DNA from: Pseudomonas tolaasii NCPPB 2192
Lineage (GTDB): Bacteria > Pseudomonadota > Gammaproteobacteria > Pseudomonadales > Pseudomonadaceae
Length of the DNA stretch: 64,000 nucleotides
NCBI RefSeq assembly: GCF_002813445.1
Contig: NZ_PHHD01000001.1
Span: 3,596,001 to 3,660,000 of the forward strand
Reading direction: 5' to 3'
The position numbers were made by a program, and so were the translations under genes. This document shows, piece by piece, positions 17,730 through 26,628 of this stretch (positions are counted from its first letter, which is position 1; each line of letters begins with the position of its first letter). The notes under the pieces were generated by a model, which was not told the origin of the DNA, searched no databases, and saw nothing but the letters and a program-made list of their open reading frames with translations.

Positions 17730-18509
17730 ATGTTGGTGATCGATACCAGTTTCCCCTCCCGGGACTTTGATGAACGCAACGGTGAGCCCGTGCGTCAGGT
17801 AATCCTGCATTACACCGCCGCGCCTTTCGCGTCGTCCCTGCACACACTGACCCACAATGGCGTCAGCGCCCATTATTTGCTGCCTGACCCGCTGGAGCCC
17901 GGCTACCGTGTTCGTGGCTACGACGAATTGCGAGTGTTCCGCCTGGTCGAAGAGGACAAGCGCGCCTGGCATGCCGGCGTCAGCCACTGGGGCGGGCGGG
18001 ATAACCTCAACAGCCGCGCGATTGGCGTCGAAATCGTCAACCTGGCGCGGGATGACGGCGGGGTGTTTACGTTTCCCGCCTACCCCGAGGCTCAGATCGA
18101 GGTATTGGTTGCCTTGCTTCGTGACGTGCTCGAGCGGTATCCGCACATAGGGCCGACGGACATCCTCGGGCATTCGGACGTGGCGTACTGGCGCAAGAGC
18201 GATCCGGGGCCCCGGCTGCCATGGCAGTGTTTACATGAGGCGGGTATTGGCGCCTGGTTTGATGAGGCCACGCGGGCGATGTATCAGCGACGGTTTTGCA
18301 TGGGCTTGCCATCGGAGGTGGAGGTGGAGGTGGAGCGGGCTTTCCAGCGCTACGGGTACAAGGCTGCGCAAAACCGCCGGGCGTTTGAGCAGCGTACCCG
18401 GGCGTTTCAGATGCACTTTCGCAGCCGCGATTACTGCGGATTTCTGGACGCCGAGACCTGCGCCATTCTGTATGCCCTGAATGAAAAGTACCTGGGCTTG
18501 TGTGGCTGA
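17730..18509 (+). CDS. N-acetylmuramoyl-L-alanine amidase, AmpDh3-like
   Basis: 259 residues with an Amidase_2 catalytic domain: zinc-ligand histidines in ILHYTA, AWHAG and ILGHSD, and SDPGP near the last ligand. The C-terminal about 80 residues resemble a peptidoglycan-binding helical bundle (FQMHFR, ETCAILYALNEKY). No signal peptide or lipobox is present, which resembles P. aeruginosa AmpDh3 (a type VI-secreted or cytoplasmic amidase, as I recall) rather than the lipoprotein AmpDh2. It cleaves the lactyl-Ala bond of peptidoglycan. The ATG at 17730 has AAAAGGA upstream. It is isolated between a terminator and the pvdH promoter; no type VI genes are visible. Confidence 0.85.
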   Translation: MLVIDTSFPSRDFDERNGEPVRQVILHYTAAPFASSLHTLTHNGVSAHYLLPDPLEPGYRVRGYDELRVFRLVEEDKRAWHAGVSHWGGRDNLNSRAIGVEIVNLARDDGGVFTFPAYPEAQIEVLVALLRDVLERYPHIGPTDILGHSDVAYWRKSDPGPRLPWQCLHEAGIGAWFDEATRAMYQRRFCMGLPSEVEVEVERAFQRYGYKAAQNRRAFEQRTRAFQMHFRSRDYCGFLDAETCAILYALNEKYLGLCG

Positions 18510-18531
18510 GGCCTTTTCGCGACCAGAGGAG

Positions 18532-18555
18532 TAAATCCGCCCGGCGCTGGTGCGT
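18532..18555 (+). promoter_or_regulatory. PvdS-type (iron-starvation sigma) promoter of pvdH
   Basis: TAAAT at 18532-18536 is followed after exactly 16 bases by CGT at 18553-18555. This is the TAAAT-N16-CGT iron-starvation box recognised by the extracytoplasmic sigma factor PvdS. It lies about 95 bases upstream of the pvdH start. A second TAAAT at 18567 lacks a CGT at the right distance. Confidence 0.8.
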
Positions 18556-18649
18556 TTCCAGAACAGTAAATCCGTGCGCATGCCCTTGGGCCAGACGCCA
18601 GCGGATCGGCAGTTTGGTCACCCCCACCAGCGTATTGAGGGATCGAGAG

Positions 18650-20056
18650 ATGTCAGTCGCTACCAGCCGTATCGAAGCCCACCAGGTCAACCCCGAACCT
18701 GTGGAAACGCTCTACCAGTTCGAAGAAACGCCGTTGCTCGCCCGCCAACGCCAACAGGAGTCCAACGCGCGCAGCTACCCGCGGCGCATTCCCCTGGCGC
18801 TCAAGCGTGCCAAGGGCATTCATGTGGAAGACGTGGAAGGCCGCCGCTTCATCGACTGCCTGGCCGGCGCCGGCACGCTGGCGTTGGGGCACAACCACCC
18901 GGTGGTGATCGAAGCGATCCGCCAGGTGCTGAGCGACGAGTTGCCGCTGCACACCCTCGACCTGACCACGCCGGTCAAGGACCAATTTGTGCAGGACCTG
19001 TTTGGCCTGTTGCCGCAAGCGCTGGCTAAAGAAGCGAAAATCCAGTTCTGCGGCCCCACCGGCACGGATGCCGTGGAAGCCGCATTGAAGCTGGTGCGCA
19101 CCGCCACTGGTCGTAGCACCGTGCTCTCGTTCCAGGGCGGTTACCACGGCATGAGCCAGGGCGCGTTGAGCCTGATGGGCAGCCTGGGGCCGAAAAAACC
19201 GCTGGGCGCGTTGCTGGGCAACGGGGTGCAGTTCCTGCCCTTTCCTTATGATTACCGCTGCCCGTTCGGGCTGGGCGGCGCAGAAGGCGTACGGGTCAAC
19301 CTGCATTACCTGGAAAACCTGCTCAACGACCCGGAAGCCGGAGTGTTGCTGCCGGCGGCGGTGATCGTGGAAGTGGTGCAGGGCGAGGGCGGCGTGATTC
19401 CGGCGGATCTTGACTGGCTGCGCGGCCTGCGACGCATCACCGAACAGGCCGGTGTGGCGCTGATCGTCGATGAAATCCAGAGCGGTTTCGGGCGCACCGG
19501 CAAGATGTTCGCGTTTGAACACGCGGGCATCGTTCCGGACGTGGTGGTGCTGTCCAAGGCCATCGGCGGCAGCCTGCCGCTGGCGGTGGTGGTGTACCGC
19601 GACTGGCTCGACACCTGGCTGCCGGGCGCCCATGCCGGGACTTTCCGCGGCAATCAGATGGCCATGGCGGCGGGTTCGGCGGTGATGCGTTATCTCAAGG
19701 AGCACGACCTGGCGGGCCATGCCGCGGCCATGGGTGAACGGCTGAGCGAACATTTGCGCATCCTGCAACGCGACTTCCCGCAACTGGGCGACATTCGTGG
19801 CCGTGGGCTGATGCTCGGTGTCGAGTTGGTCGACCCGTCTGACACGCCGGACAGCCAGGGCCATCCACCGGTTCACCGCCAACTGGCACCGCGGGTGCAG
19901 CGCGAATGCCTCAAGCGTGGCCTGATTCTGGAACTGGGCGGCCGGCATGGCGCGGTGGTGCGTTTCCTGCCGCCATTGGTGATCACGGCGGCTGAAGTGG
20001 ATGAAGTGGCCGACATTTTTGGTCGCGCATTGGCGGCGGCGGTCGCCAGCCTCTAA
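18650..20056 (+). CDS. pvdH: Diaminobutyrate-2-oxoglutarate aminotransferase PvdH
   Basis: 468 residues, class III PLP aminotransferase. Visible features are the GTGTD/PTGTDAVEAALK cofactor-phosphate loop, YHGMS, the IVDEIQSGFGRTGK stretch with the Asp that contacts the pyridine nitrogen, and the Schiff-base Lys in VLSKAIGGSLP. PvdH makes L-2,4-diaminobutyrate from aspartate beta-semialdehyde and glutamate, a building block of the pyoverdine chromophore and peptide. The ATG at 18650 was preferred to longer in-frame starts because those run through the PvdS promoter. It is followed 82 bases later by the MbtH-like gene, probably in the same iron-regulated transcript. Confidence 0.93.
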   Translation: MSVATSRIEAHQVNPEPVETLYQFEETPLLARQRQQESNARSYPRRIPLALKRAKGIHVEDVEGRRFIDCLAGAGTLALGHNHPVVIEAIRQVLSDELPLHTLDLTTPVKDQFVQDLFGLLPQALAKEAKIQFCGPTGTDAVEAALKLVRTATGRSTVLSFQGGYHGMSQGALSLMGSLGPKKPLGALLGNGVQFLPFPYDYRCPFGLGGAEGVRVNLHYLENLLNDPEAGVLLPAAVIVEVVQGEGGVIPADLDWLRGLRRITEQAGVALIVDEIQSGFGRTGKMFAFEHAGIVPDVVVLSKAIGGSLPLAVVVYRDWLDTWLPGAHAGTFRGNQMAMAAGSAVMRYLKEHDLAGHAAAMGERLSEHLRILQRDFPQLGDIRGRGLMLGVELVDPSDTPDSQGHPPVHRQLAPRVQRECLKRGLILELGGRHGAVVRFLPPLVITAAEVDEVADIFGRALAAAVASL

Positions 20057-20138
20057 TTTTTGGCGAGCGTTAAACGTTTTTACAGATATCAGCGCTGCGC
20101 GTGTCGCGCAGCCAGCCTATAAACGATGGAGAACAGCA

Positions 20139-20363
20139 ATGACCTCAGTATTTGACCGCGACGACATCCTGTTTCAGGTAGTGGTCAACCACGAAGAACA
20201 GTATTCCATCTGGCCCGACTACAAGGTGGTGCCTGAGGGCTGGCGCACCGTGGGCAAAAGCGGCATGAAGAAGGAGTGCCTGGCCTACATCGAAGAAGTC
20301 TGGACCGATATGCGCCCGCTGAGCTTGCGCCAGAAGATGGACAGCGTGGCATTGACCAACTGA
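20139..20363 (+). CDS. MbtH-like protein, accessory to pyoverdine synthetases
   Basis: 74 residues with the family features: NxExQYSIWP, then VPEGWRTVG and a tail WTDMRPLSLR. MbtH-like proteins bind adenylation domains and are needed for their solubility or activity, here presumably PvdL and the other pyoverdine synthetases. The ATG at 20139 is preceded by GGAG. Co-transcription with pvdH is likely. I recall the equivalent in P. aeruginosa as PA2412, next to pvdH (PA2413). Confidence 0.92.
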   Translation: MTSVFDRDDILFQVVVNHEEQYSIWPDYKVVPEGWRTVGKSGMKKECLAYIEEVWTDMRPLSLRQKMDSVALTN

Positions 20364-20380
20364 CACACCGCGGCTTTTTT

Positions 20381-20408
20381 GTGGCGAGTGAGCTTGCTCC
20401 CTCGCCAC
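20381..20408. repeat. Single REP-like hairpin
   Basis: GTGGCGAG (20381-20388) pairs with CTCGCCAC (20401-20408) around TGAGCTTGCTCC. This is another Pseudomonas REP-type sequence, followed by a half copy of the CCCGCTCCCACAG type. It sits between the convergent mbtH-like and M20 peptidase genes and may end both transcripts. Confidence 0.6.
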
Positions 20409-20436
20409 GGAAGCCCGCTCCCACAGAAAAGCACGC

Positions 20437-21780
20437 CTACGGTGTATTGGTGTAAAGGTAATCCGTCGCCAACGACGCCAGCGTCCGCACCCCTACCACC
20501 AGCGCCGACTCATCCACAAAGAAGCCCGGATTATGGTTCGGTGCGGCTTTGCTCATGTCCTGATCCCGCGGGGTTACCCCCAGGAACACAAACAGCCCCG
20601 GCGCCTCCTTGGCATAAAAGGAGAAGTCCTCGGCACCGCCCACCAATGGCCCTTGCACCACATCATCCTTGGCCGCCCAGCGCAGGCTCGGCAGCATTTT
20701 CTCGGTCAGCGCCGGGTTGTTGATGGTCGGGTCGTATTTTTCGATGATCGTGACTTCGGCCTTGGCCCCGCCACTTTCGGCGATTTTCTCCACGGTCTGG
20801 CGTACATCACTGTGCAGTTTCTGCCGGATGCCGTAGTCGTAGGAGCGAATCGTGCCGCTCATGTCCACCGACTCGGGAATGATGTTGTAGCGCGTGCCGC
20901 CGTTGATGGTGCCGATGCTCACCACGGACGGAAATGAGGAGATATCCGTACGGCGGCTCACCACGGTTTGCAGGCCGACAATGGTCTGCGCCCCGACGGT
21001 GATCGGGTCGATGCCGTCCCACGGACGCCCGGCATGGGTCTGTTTGCCGAGGATCTTGATGCGCAGGTCGTCGGAGCTGGCGAGGGTCGGCCCCGGACGA
21101 TAGGCGATTTGCCCGGCGGGCACACCGGCCCACACGTGCAGGCCGAACACCGCGTCTGGTTTGGGCGCCTTCATCACACCTTCCTGCACCATCATTTTCG
21201 CGCCCCAGGTGTTTTTGCCGTCGGGGATAAAGTCGCTCGGGCCTTCCTCGGCCGGCTGGAAATAAAACACCACGGTGCCGGGCAGGCGGTCGCGCATGCC
21301 GGTCAGGATTTTCGCGGTGCTGAGCAGGATGGCGGTGTGAGCGTCGTGGCCGCAGGCGTGCATCACGTCGACTTCCTTACCGAGGTAGGTGCCCTTGGCT
21401 TTGGACGCAAACGGCAGGTCGGCGACTTCCTTGACCGGCAGCGCGTCCATGTCGGCCCGCAAGGCCACGGTCGGGCCGGGCAGGGCGCCTTTCAACACGG
21501 CCACCACGCCGGTGCGGGCCACGCCGGTTTTGACCTCCAGCCCCAGGTCGCGCAGTTGCCTGGCGACCAGCTCCGCCGTGCGGGTTTCGGTGTTGCCCAG
21601 TTCAGGGTGGGCATGAATGTCGCGGCGGGTTTCCAGCAGCACCGGTTCAAGGATTTTTGCCTGGGCGGCGATTTCCTCCCGGGCACTGTCCTGGCCGCCG
21701 CCGGCGGCAATGACCGCACTACTGGCCAACCCGCACAGGGCGCCGAGCACCCATGGGTGTGTCAGACCGTTCAAACGCAT
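20437..21780 (-). CDS. Exported M20-family amidohydrolase/peptidase
   Basis: 447 residues with a signal peptide (hydrophobic segment about 9-26, ending SSAVIAA). The M20D amidohydrolase body shows RRDIHAHPELGN, the metal-site block HACGHDAHTA, the catalytic Glu pair in QPAEEG, and a C-terminal metal His in GGAEDFSFYAKEAPG. Relatives hydrolyse N-acyl or amide bonds of amino acids; the substrate cannot be told. The ATG at 21780 has GGAGAGG at good distance. It lies 16 bases downstream of the MscS-type gene and is probably co-transcribed. The periplasmic targeting is less usual for this family. Confidence 0.88.
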   Translation of the reverse strand: MRLNGLTHPWVLGALCGLASSAVIAAGGGQDSAREEIAAQAKILEPVLLETRRDIHAHPELGNTETRTAELVARQLRDLGLEVKTGVARTGVVAVLKGALPGPTVALRADMDALPVKEVADLPFASKAKGTYLGKEVDVMHACGHDAHTAILLSTAKILTGMRDRLPGTVVFYFQPAEEGPSDFIPDGKNTWGAKMMVQEGVMKAPKPDAVFGLHVWAGVPAGQIAYRPGPTLASSDDLRIKILGKQTHAGRPWDGIDPITVGAQTIVGLQTVVSRRTDISSFPSVVSIGTINGGTRYNIIPESVDMSGTIRSYDYGIRQKLHSDVRQTVEKIAESGGAKAEVTIIEKYDPTINNPALTEKMLPSLRWAAKDDVVQGPLVGGAEDFSFYAKEAPGLFVFLGVTPRDQDMSKAAPNHNPGFFVDESALVVGVRTLASLATDYLYTNTP

Positions 21781-21796
21781 AAAAACCTCTCCATGT

Positions 21797-23962
21797 TTAT
21801 TGTTGTTGATCTTTCTCCTGCACCGTGCCGGCGGTGACCACTTGCACACTCAGGCGCGGCGTGGCCAGGTCCAGCCCGGCCTCGTCCAGATGGCGCTTGA
21901 GCGACAGGTTGAATGCCCGCGACACTTCCCACTGCTTGATCGGCGCCGTTTTGAAGCGTGCGCGCAGGATGGCGCTGCCGGATTCAAAGCTCTCCACGCC
22001 CTGAATCTCCAGCGGCGACCAGATGTTGCGGCGCTGCAGCGGGTCGTTGCGCATTTTCTGGCCGACGTCGCGCATCAGCTTGATCGCGTCGTCGATTTCC
22101 ATGTTGTAGGGGATCGCCACCCGGAAGATCGCGTAGCCGAACTCCCGCGAGTAGTTCTTGATGCTCTTGATCTCGCTGAACGGGATGGTGTGCACGATGC
22201 CGTCGATGTCGCGCAGGCGCACGGTGCGAATCGTCAGGCCCTCGACGGTGCCGAGGTGGCCGCCGACATCCACGTAGTCGTCGATGGCCAGGGAGTCTTC
22301 GATGATGATGAACAGGCCGGTGATCAAATCCGCCACCAGCGACTGCGCACCAAAACCAATGGCCAGACCGATCACACCGGCACCGGCCAGCAGCGGCGTG
22401 ACGTTCATGCCCATGTTCGCCAGGGCGACGATGGCGGCGATGATGAAAATGGTCACGAACAGCACGTTGCGGATCAGCGGCATCATGGTCTGCGCGCGCG
22501 CGTTGGCCAGGCCTTTGCGCGAGCGCGTCAGGGCGTGGTGGATCGCCGTGTCGCTGAGGATCCAGATCAGCCAGGCAAACAGCAGCGTGCCGCCGAGGCC
22601 GAACAGTTTGACGCTGATTTCATGGCCGTCGCCTTCGGTAAAGCGAATCAGCGACAGGCCCCATACGCGCAGCCCCAGCTCGATAAACACCAGCCAGACC
22701 ACCAGGTGGGCCAGGGTGTAGAGGAAGCTTTTCAGGCGTTCGGAGTACAGCGCATGGCGTTTGTGCCCGCGTTGCGGCTTGAGCGCATGACGGCGCACCA
22801 GGCCGTTGATCACCATGCACAACACCAGCAACACCGTGCACAGCAGCGACTGGCGCAAGGCGGTGCTGGTGTCGCCGGCGGACAGGAAGGTGGCAAACAG
22901 CGAAATCCCCACCAGCAACAGCGCCGGCAAGTACCAGAAGCTGCCGATGATCGAGAGGGTGTCGGTGAGCGCCCGGCGTGTGAGGCGGCGCGACAGCGGC
23001 TGGTTGCGGATCAGGTGGGCGATGGGTCGGCGAAAGCGCAGGATAAACACGCCGGTCGACAGCGCGGCCATCACATTGGCGACGGTCGCGGCGGTGTGCG
23101 CCAGGTGCTGGCCGAGGGCTTGCACCAGTCGCGGGTCACTCAGGGCCTCGCCGAACGCGGCGAAACTGCCGATCCACCACAGCGGCCGGAAGGCCTGGTG
23201 CCGCAGGATATACAGCGCGCGATGACGGTGCGGGCCGTCGAGCACCGAGAAGGCGATTACGCAAATGGCCGAGAAACAGGTGCCGACCACCAGCGCATAG
23301 GCCAGCACCATCGCCAGGGATTTGCCCAGGGACGAGGGCAGGGCGTAGCTCAGGTAAACCGTGATGATCAGGGCGATCATCCACGGCCCGAGTTTGCGCA
23401 GGGCGAAGCGCACCATGTCCCAGGTGCGCGGGTGTTGCGGCAGTTCTTCGGGCAGGCCGAAGCGCTCGCGTACGCGGTGGCTGAGCCAGATCAGCGCGGC
23501 GGCGAGCAGGCTCCACACGGCGAGGATCACCGCAAAACCGAAAATGATCGGCAGCCATTCGTTGGCCGGCAGCATCAGCGCGCCAAGTTCATCCCTGGCC
23601 TGGTCGACTTCGTTGGACCAGCGCTGCAGCGGGCTGTCGGCTCCGGAAAACTGGGCTTCCAGACTGGACAGGGTGCCGCCGATGAGGCCGAGTACGCCTT
23701 GTTCGGTGGCCGGCTGGGCTTTTTGCGTGGCCTCGCGCAATTTTTTCAGGTCGGCGAGCAACTGGGTGCGTTGCTGGTCGTTCTCCAGGGTCTTGATCAC
23801 CTCGTCCAGCGACTGGCCCAGCGGCACGTCGGCCTGGGGTTGGGTCTTGGTGGCGTTGCCCAGCAAGCCGGGCAGGCTCACGGCCTGGGCAGGCGCAAGC
23901 GGCAGCAACGTGAGCAGGGCAATCAGAAAACAGCAGGGCAGGGCAAACAGACGGGAGAGCAC
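21797..23962 (-). CDS. Large MscS-family mechanosensitive channel (YbiO-like)
   Basis: 721 residues: signal-like N-terminus (about 1-27), a periplasmic coiled segment, roughly ten hydrophobic helices, then the MscS pore helix and beta domain (LLAGAGVIGLAIGFGAQS, followed by DLITGLFIIIEDSLAIDDYV). Length and architecture resemble E. coli YbiO rather than the short MscS. Such channels open under membrane tension to release solutes during hypo-osmotic shock. The start is a GTG at 23962 with AAGG upstream. The M20 peptidase gene follows directly. Confidence 0.9.
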   Translation of the reverse strand: MLSRLFALPCCFLIALLTLLPLAPAQAVSLPGLLGNATKTQPQADVPLGQSLDEVIKTLENDQQRTQLLADLKKLREATQKAQPATEQGVLGLIGGTLSSLEAQFSGADSPLQRWSNEVDQARDELGALMLPANEWLPIIFGFAVILAVWSLLAAALIWLSHRVRERFGLPEELPQHPRTWDMVRFALRKLGPWMIALIITVYLSYALPSSLGKSLAMVLAYALVVGTCFSAICVIAFSVLDGPHRHRALYILRHQAFRPLWWIGSFAAFGEALSDPRLVQALGQHLAHTAATVANVMAALSTGVFILRFRRPIAHLIRNQPLSRRLTRRALTDTLSIIGSFWYLPALLLVGISLFATFLSAGDTSTALRQSLLCTVLLVLCMVINGLVRRHALKPQRGHKRHALYSERLKSFLYTLAHLVVWLVFIELGLRVWGLSLIRFTEGDGHEISVKLFGLGGTLLFAWLIWILSDTAIHHALTRSRKGLANARAQTMMPLIRNVLFVTIFIIAAIVALANMGMNVTPLLAGAGVIGLAIGFGAQSLVADLITGLFIIIEDSLAIDDYVDVGGHLGTVEGLTIRTVRLRDIDGIVHTIPFSEIKSIKNYSREFGYAIFRVAIPYNMEIDDAIKLMRDVGQKMRNDPLQRRNIWSPLEIQGVESFESGSAILRARFKTAPIKQWEVSRAFNLSLKRHLDEAGLDLATPRLSVQVVTAGTVQEKDQQQ

Positions 23963-24034
23963 GAGGCGGTCAACCTTGAAAACGACGAATTGACCGAGTG
24001 TACGAGGCCGCTATGCCAGATGCGAGTGCATTTG

Positions 24035-24211
24035 TCATTCCGCCAGTTTGGCGAGGATCTTGTAAACCACCGTGCCCAGGATCAACAGCATGCCGACCCA
24101 CATGCCAAATACGCCCAAGGGCTTGTCGCGAAAGTTGAAGCCTACGGCGAGCATGATCATGCCGATCAGAATGGGGATGAGCATGGCGTGGAACGAGGAC
24201 ATGGAAATCAT
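24035..24211 (-). CDS. Small membrane protein, unknown function
   Basis: 58 residues with two hydrophobic helices (about MLIPILIGMIMLAVGF and GVFGMWVGMLLILGTVVYKIL) separated by NFRDKPLG. No family was recognised. The ATG at 24211 is the first in-frame ATG, with AAGG about a dozen bases upstream; a TTG at 24247 would extend it. It lies 72 bases upstream of the MscS-type gene and could share its transcript. Confidence 0.65.
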   Translation of the reverse strand: MISMSSFHAMLIPILIGMIMLAVGFNFRDKPLGVFGMWVGMLLILGTVVYKILAKLAE

Positions 24212-24314
24212 GGGGCGACGGCCTTGTCGGAGTGGGAATACTGACAAGTTTAGGTCGGATTACAGGAAGTGGTGTTGATGTGTGTCAGATGGAGTTGGGT
24301 GTGTTTGGAATGGC

Positions 24315-24382
24315 CATCGCGGGCAAGCCCACTCCCACAGTTTGGAATGCATTTCCCTGTGGGAGCGGGCTTGCCCGCGATG
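24315..24382. repeat. Paired REP palindrome
   Basis: An inverted pair of the GCGGGCTTGCCCGCGA type (24315-24340 and 24357-24382) with one mismatch in the left arm. It sits 3' of the M18 aminopeptidase gene. Confidence 0.82.
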
Positions 24383-24396
24383 GTCGCGCCTCGGTC

Positions 24397-25686
24397 TCAG
24401 GGCAGATCGCGACTGGCGTAAAACGCGCCCAGCACCTTCACCAGATGCGCCAGGTCATGGCTGCCGCACAGTTCACGGATGGAGTGCATGGCAAACGTCG
24501 GCAGGCCGATGTCCACGGTGCGCACGCCCAGGTGGCTGGCAGTGATCGGGCCGATGGTGGAACCGCAGCCCATGTCGCTGCGCACCACGAAGCTTTGTAC
24601 CGGCACTTCCTGGGCCATGCACAGGTGGCGGAAGAACCCGGCGGTTTCGCTGTTGGTGGCATAACGCTGGTTGCTGTTGACCTTGATCACCGGGCCGGCG
24701 TTGAGTTTCGGGCCGTGGTTGGCGTCGTGCTTCTCCGCGTAGTTGGGGTGCACACCGTGGGCGTTGTCCGCCGAGACCAGCAGGGATTTCTGAATGGTGC
24801 GTACGAATTCATCACCTTCGGGCAACAGGCGGCGCAGGGTCTGCTCCAGCATCGGGCCGTCTGCACCGCAGGCCGAGCAGGAGCCGACTTCTTCGTGGTC
24901 GTTGCACACCAGCACGCAGGTTTCGTCGGTTTCGCTGGTCAGCAAGGCTTGCAGGCCGGCGTAGCACGACAGCAGGTTGTCGAGGCGCGCGCCGGCGATG
25001 AAGTCGCCGTTGAGGCCGATCACCGCAGCGCTTTGGGTGTCGTAGAAGCTCAACTCGTAGTCGAGCACCACGTCGGCGTTCAGGCCGTGTTCCCGGGCCA
25101 ACTGCTCGGTGAGCACGGCGCGGAAGTCGACGCGCTCGTCACCTGCAAATTGCGCGAGGATCGGTGGCAGCTCGGTCTGGGCATTGATCGCCCAGCCCTG
25201 GTTGGCTTCACGGTTCAGGTGAATGGCCAGGTTGGGGATGATGGCAATCGGCAGCTTGAAGTCGATCAGCTGGCTTTCAACCTTGCCGTCGCGGCGGAAG
25301 GTTACGCGGCCGGCGAGGGACAGGTCGCGGTCAAACCACGGGGCCAGCAGCGCGCCGCCGTAGACTTCCACGCCCAACTGCCAGAAGCCCTGGCGCTGCA
25401 GTTCCGGCTGCGGCTTGACCCGCAGGCACGGGCTGTCGGTGTGGGCGCCGACCAGGCGAATCCCGCCCAGCAGCGGCGAATGGCGGCCGAGCTTGAAGGC
25501 GATGATCGAAGAATCGTTGCGGGTCACGTAATAGCGCCCGTTGGCCTCGGTGGCCCAGGTTTCGCGCTCGTCGAGGCGCTGGTAACCGGCCGCTTCCAGG
25601 CGCTGGGCCAGGGCAGCAGTGGCATGAAAAGGAGTAGGGGAGGCCTTGAGGAAGTCGATCAGGCCTTGATTCAACGCTTCGCGCAT
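24397..25686 (-). CDS. apeB: M18-family aspartyl aminopeptidase
   Basis: 429 residues. Family markers: the N-terminal SPTPFHA, metal ligand His in GAHTDSPCLRVKP, the GARLDNLLSCYAG metal-site Asp, catalytic EE in NDHEEVGSCSACGA, and the C-terminal metal His in GLPTFAMHSIREL. It is a cytoplasmic dodecameric metallo-aminopeptidase with preference for acidic N-terminal residues. The ATG at 25686 has GGAGC upstream; a longer reading to 25818 would run into the REP region. It is downstream of rluA and minCDE, as in P. aeruginosa (PA3243-PA3247 as I recall). Confidence 0.92.
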   Translation of the reverse strand: MREALNQGLIDFLKASPTPFHATAALAQRLEAAGYQRLDERETWATEANGRYYVTRNDSSIIAFKLGRHSPLLGGIRLVGAHTDSPCLRVKPQPELQRQGFWQLGVEVYGGALLAPWFDRDLSLAGRVTFRRDGKVESQLIDFKLPIAIIPNLAIHLNREANQGWAINAQTELPPILAQFAGDERVDFRAVLTEQLAREHGLNADVVLDYELSFYDTQSAAVIGLNGDFIAGARLDNLLSCYAGLQALLTSETDETCVLVCNDHEEVGSCSACGADGPMLEQTLRRLLPEGDEFVRTIQKSLLVSADNAHGVHPNYAEKHDANHGPKLNAGPVIKVNSNQRYATNSETAGFFRHLCMAQEVPVQSFVVRSDMGCGSTIGPITASHLGVRTVDIGLPTFAMHSIRELCGSHDLAHLVKVLGAFYASRDLP

Positions 25687-25773
25687 AAATAGCTCCAGAC
25701 AGCAGTGCGCGGAGTTTACCGTATTGGCTCCACATTTGAAGTGAAGCTGCCTGCTTGTGGACAACACAAAACC

Positions 25774-25880
25774 ACTGTGGGAGCTGGCTTGCCTGCGATA
25801 GCGGTGTATCAGCGCCACATTTGTTTCTGATAGACCGCTATCGCAGCGGTGCGGCGGTCCGACAAGCCAGCTCCCACAGT
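25774..25880. repeat. Paired REP, CTGGCTTGCCTGCGAT type
   Basis: Outer arms ACTGTGGGAGCTGGCTTG and the complementary CAAGCCAGCTCCCACAGT enclose an inner pair CTGATAGACCGCTATCGC / GCGATAGCGGTGTATCAG. The right arm carries an insertion (GCGGTGCGGCGGTCCGA) also seen in the left arm of the copy at 30885. It lies between apeB and rluA. Confidence 0.82.
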
Positions 25881-25896
25881 TGATTGGGTTTGCAGA

Positions 25897-26532
25897 TTAA
25901 AAAGGTGCAGGGCACTCGAAGCGCAGGCGTTCGCCGCTTTGCGGGTGGGTGAAGCTCAGCATGCTGGCATGCAGGCACAGGCGTGGCCACGCGGCCAGGG
26001 CTTGTTCATGGGCATAGAGGCCATCACCCAGCAACGGGTGGCCGATCGAAAGCATGTGCACACGCAGTTGATGGGAGCGCCCGGTAATCGGCGTCAGCTC
26101 CACACGGCACCAGTCGCCACAACGCTCCAGCACTTTCCAGAAGGTCAGCGCGTGTTTGCCGAACTCGTGGTCCACCACATGGCGGGGTTTGGTCGGCGGG
26201 TCGTAGCGCAGGGGCAGGTCGATGCTGCCGCTGTCGAGTGCCGGCTGGCCCCAGGCCAAAGCGGTGTAGGCCTTTTCGGTTTCGCGGTCGTGAAACTGGC
26301 GCGACAGTTCGCGGTGGGTGTCGGCGTCGCGGGCGAGCAGGATGATCCCCGAGGTTTCCCAGTCCAGGCGATGGACGATGCGGGCTTCGGGGTAACCGTT
26401 TTCCTGCAGGCGGGTGATCAGGCAGTCCTTGTTGTCGTCGGCGCGGCCAGGTACCGAGAGCAGCAGGGTCGGTTTGTTCACCACCAGGACGGCGTCGTCC
26501 TGATGCAGGATGTGGATATTGGACAGCGGCAT
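25897..26532 (-). CDS. rluA: RluA-family RNA pseudouridine synthase
   Basis: 211 residues without an S4 domain. The catalytic Asp lies in ARIVHRLDWETSGIILLA, followed by the family blocks KAYTALAWG and TGRSHQLRVHM. The short length and absence of S4 match RluA, which modifies U746 of 23S rRNA and U32 of some tRNAs. The ATG at 26532 is preceded by GAGG. It follows minE by 96 bases, with a stable hairpin in between. Confidence 0.9.
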   Translation of the reverse strand: MPLSNIHILHQDDAVLVVNKPTLLLSVPGRADDNKDCLITRLQENGYPEARIVHRLDWETSGIILLARDADTHRELSRQFHDRETEKAYTALAWGQPALDSGSIDLPLRYDPPTKPRHVVDHEFGKHALTFWKVLERCGDWCRVELTPITGRSHQLRVHMLSIGHPLLGDGLYAHEQALAAWPRLCLHASMLSFTHPQSGERLRFECPAPF

Positions 26533-26556
26533 TAAACAGCCTCGTAACAAACGCCA

Positions 26557-26611
26557 ACGGCGGCTCGCCCACCCGGTTCCCGAAAAGGGATCGAGGTGGC
26601 CGAGCCGCCGT
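26557..26611. promoter_or_regulatory. Intercistronic hairpin between minE and rluA
   Basis: ACGGCGGCTCG (26557-26567) pairs perfectly with CGAGCCGCCGT (26601-26611); the loop contains a second small stem (TCCC/GGGA). No T-run follows in either direction, so it is not a standard terminator. It could reduce readthrough from minE to rluA or protect the 3' end of the min transcript. Confidence 0.6.
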
Positions 26612-26628
26612 GGCAACCGCCTTTTCGA

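Noticed and set aside
18567..18571. Second TAAAT before pvdH
   Set aside because: No CGT at 16-17 bases, so it does not form a PvdS promoter.
21617..24244. 875-codon plus-strand frame opposite the MscS-type gene
   Set aside because: Rich in Gln, His and Arg with no domain; the opposite strand encodes a coherent channel protein.
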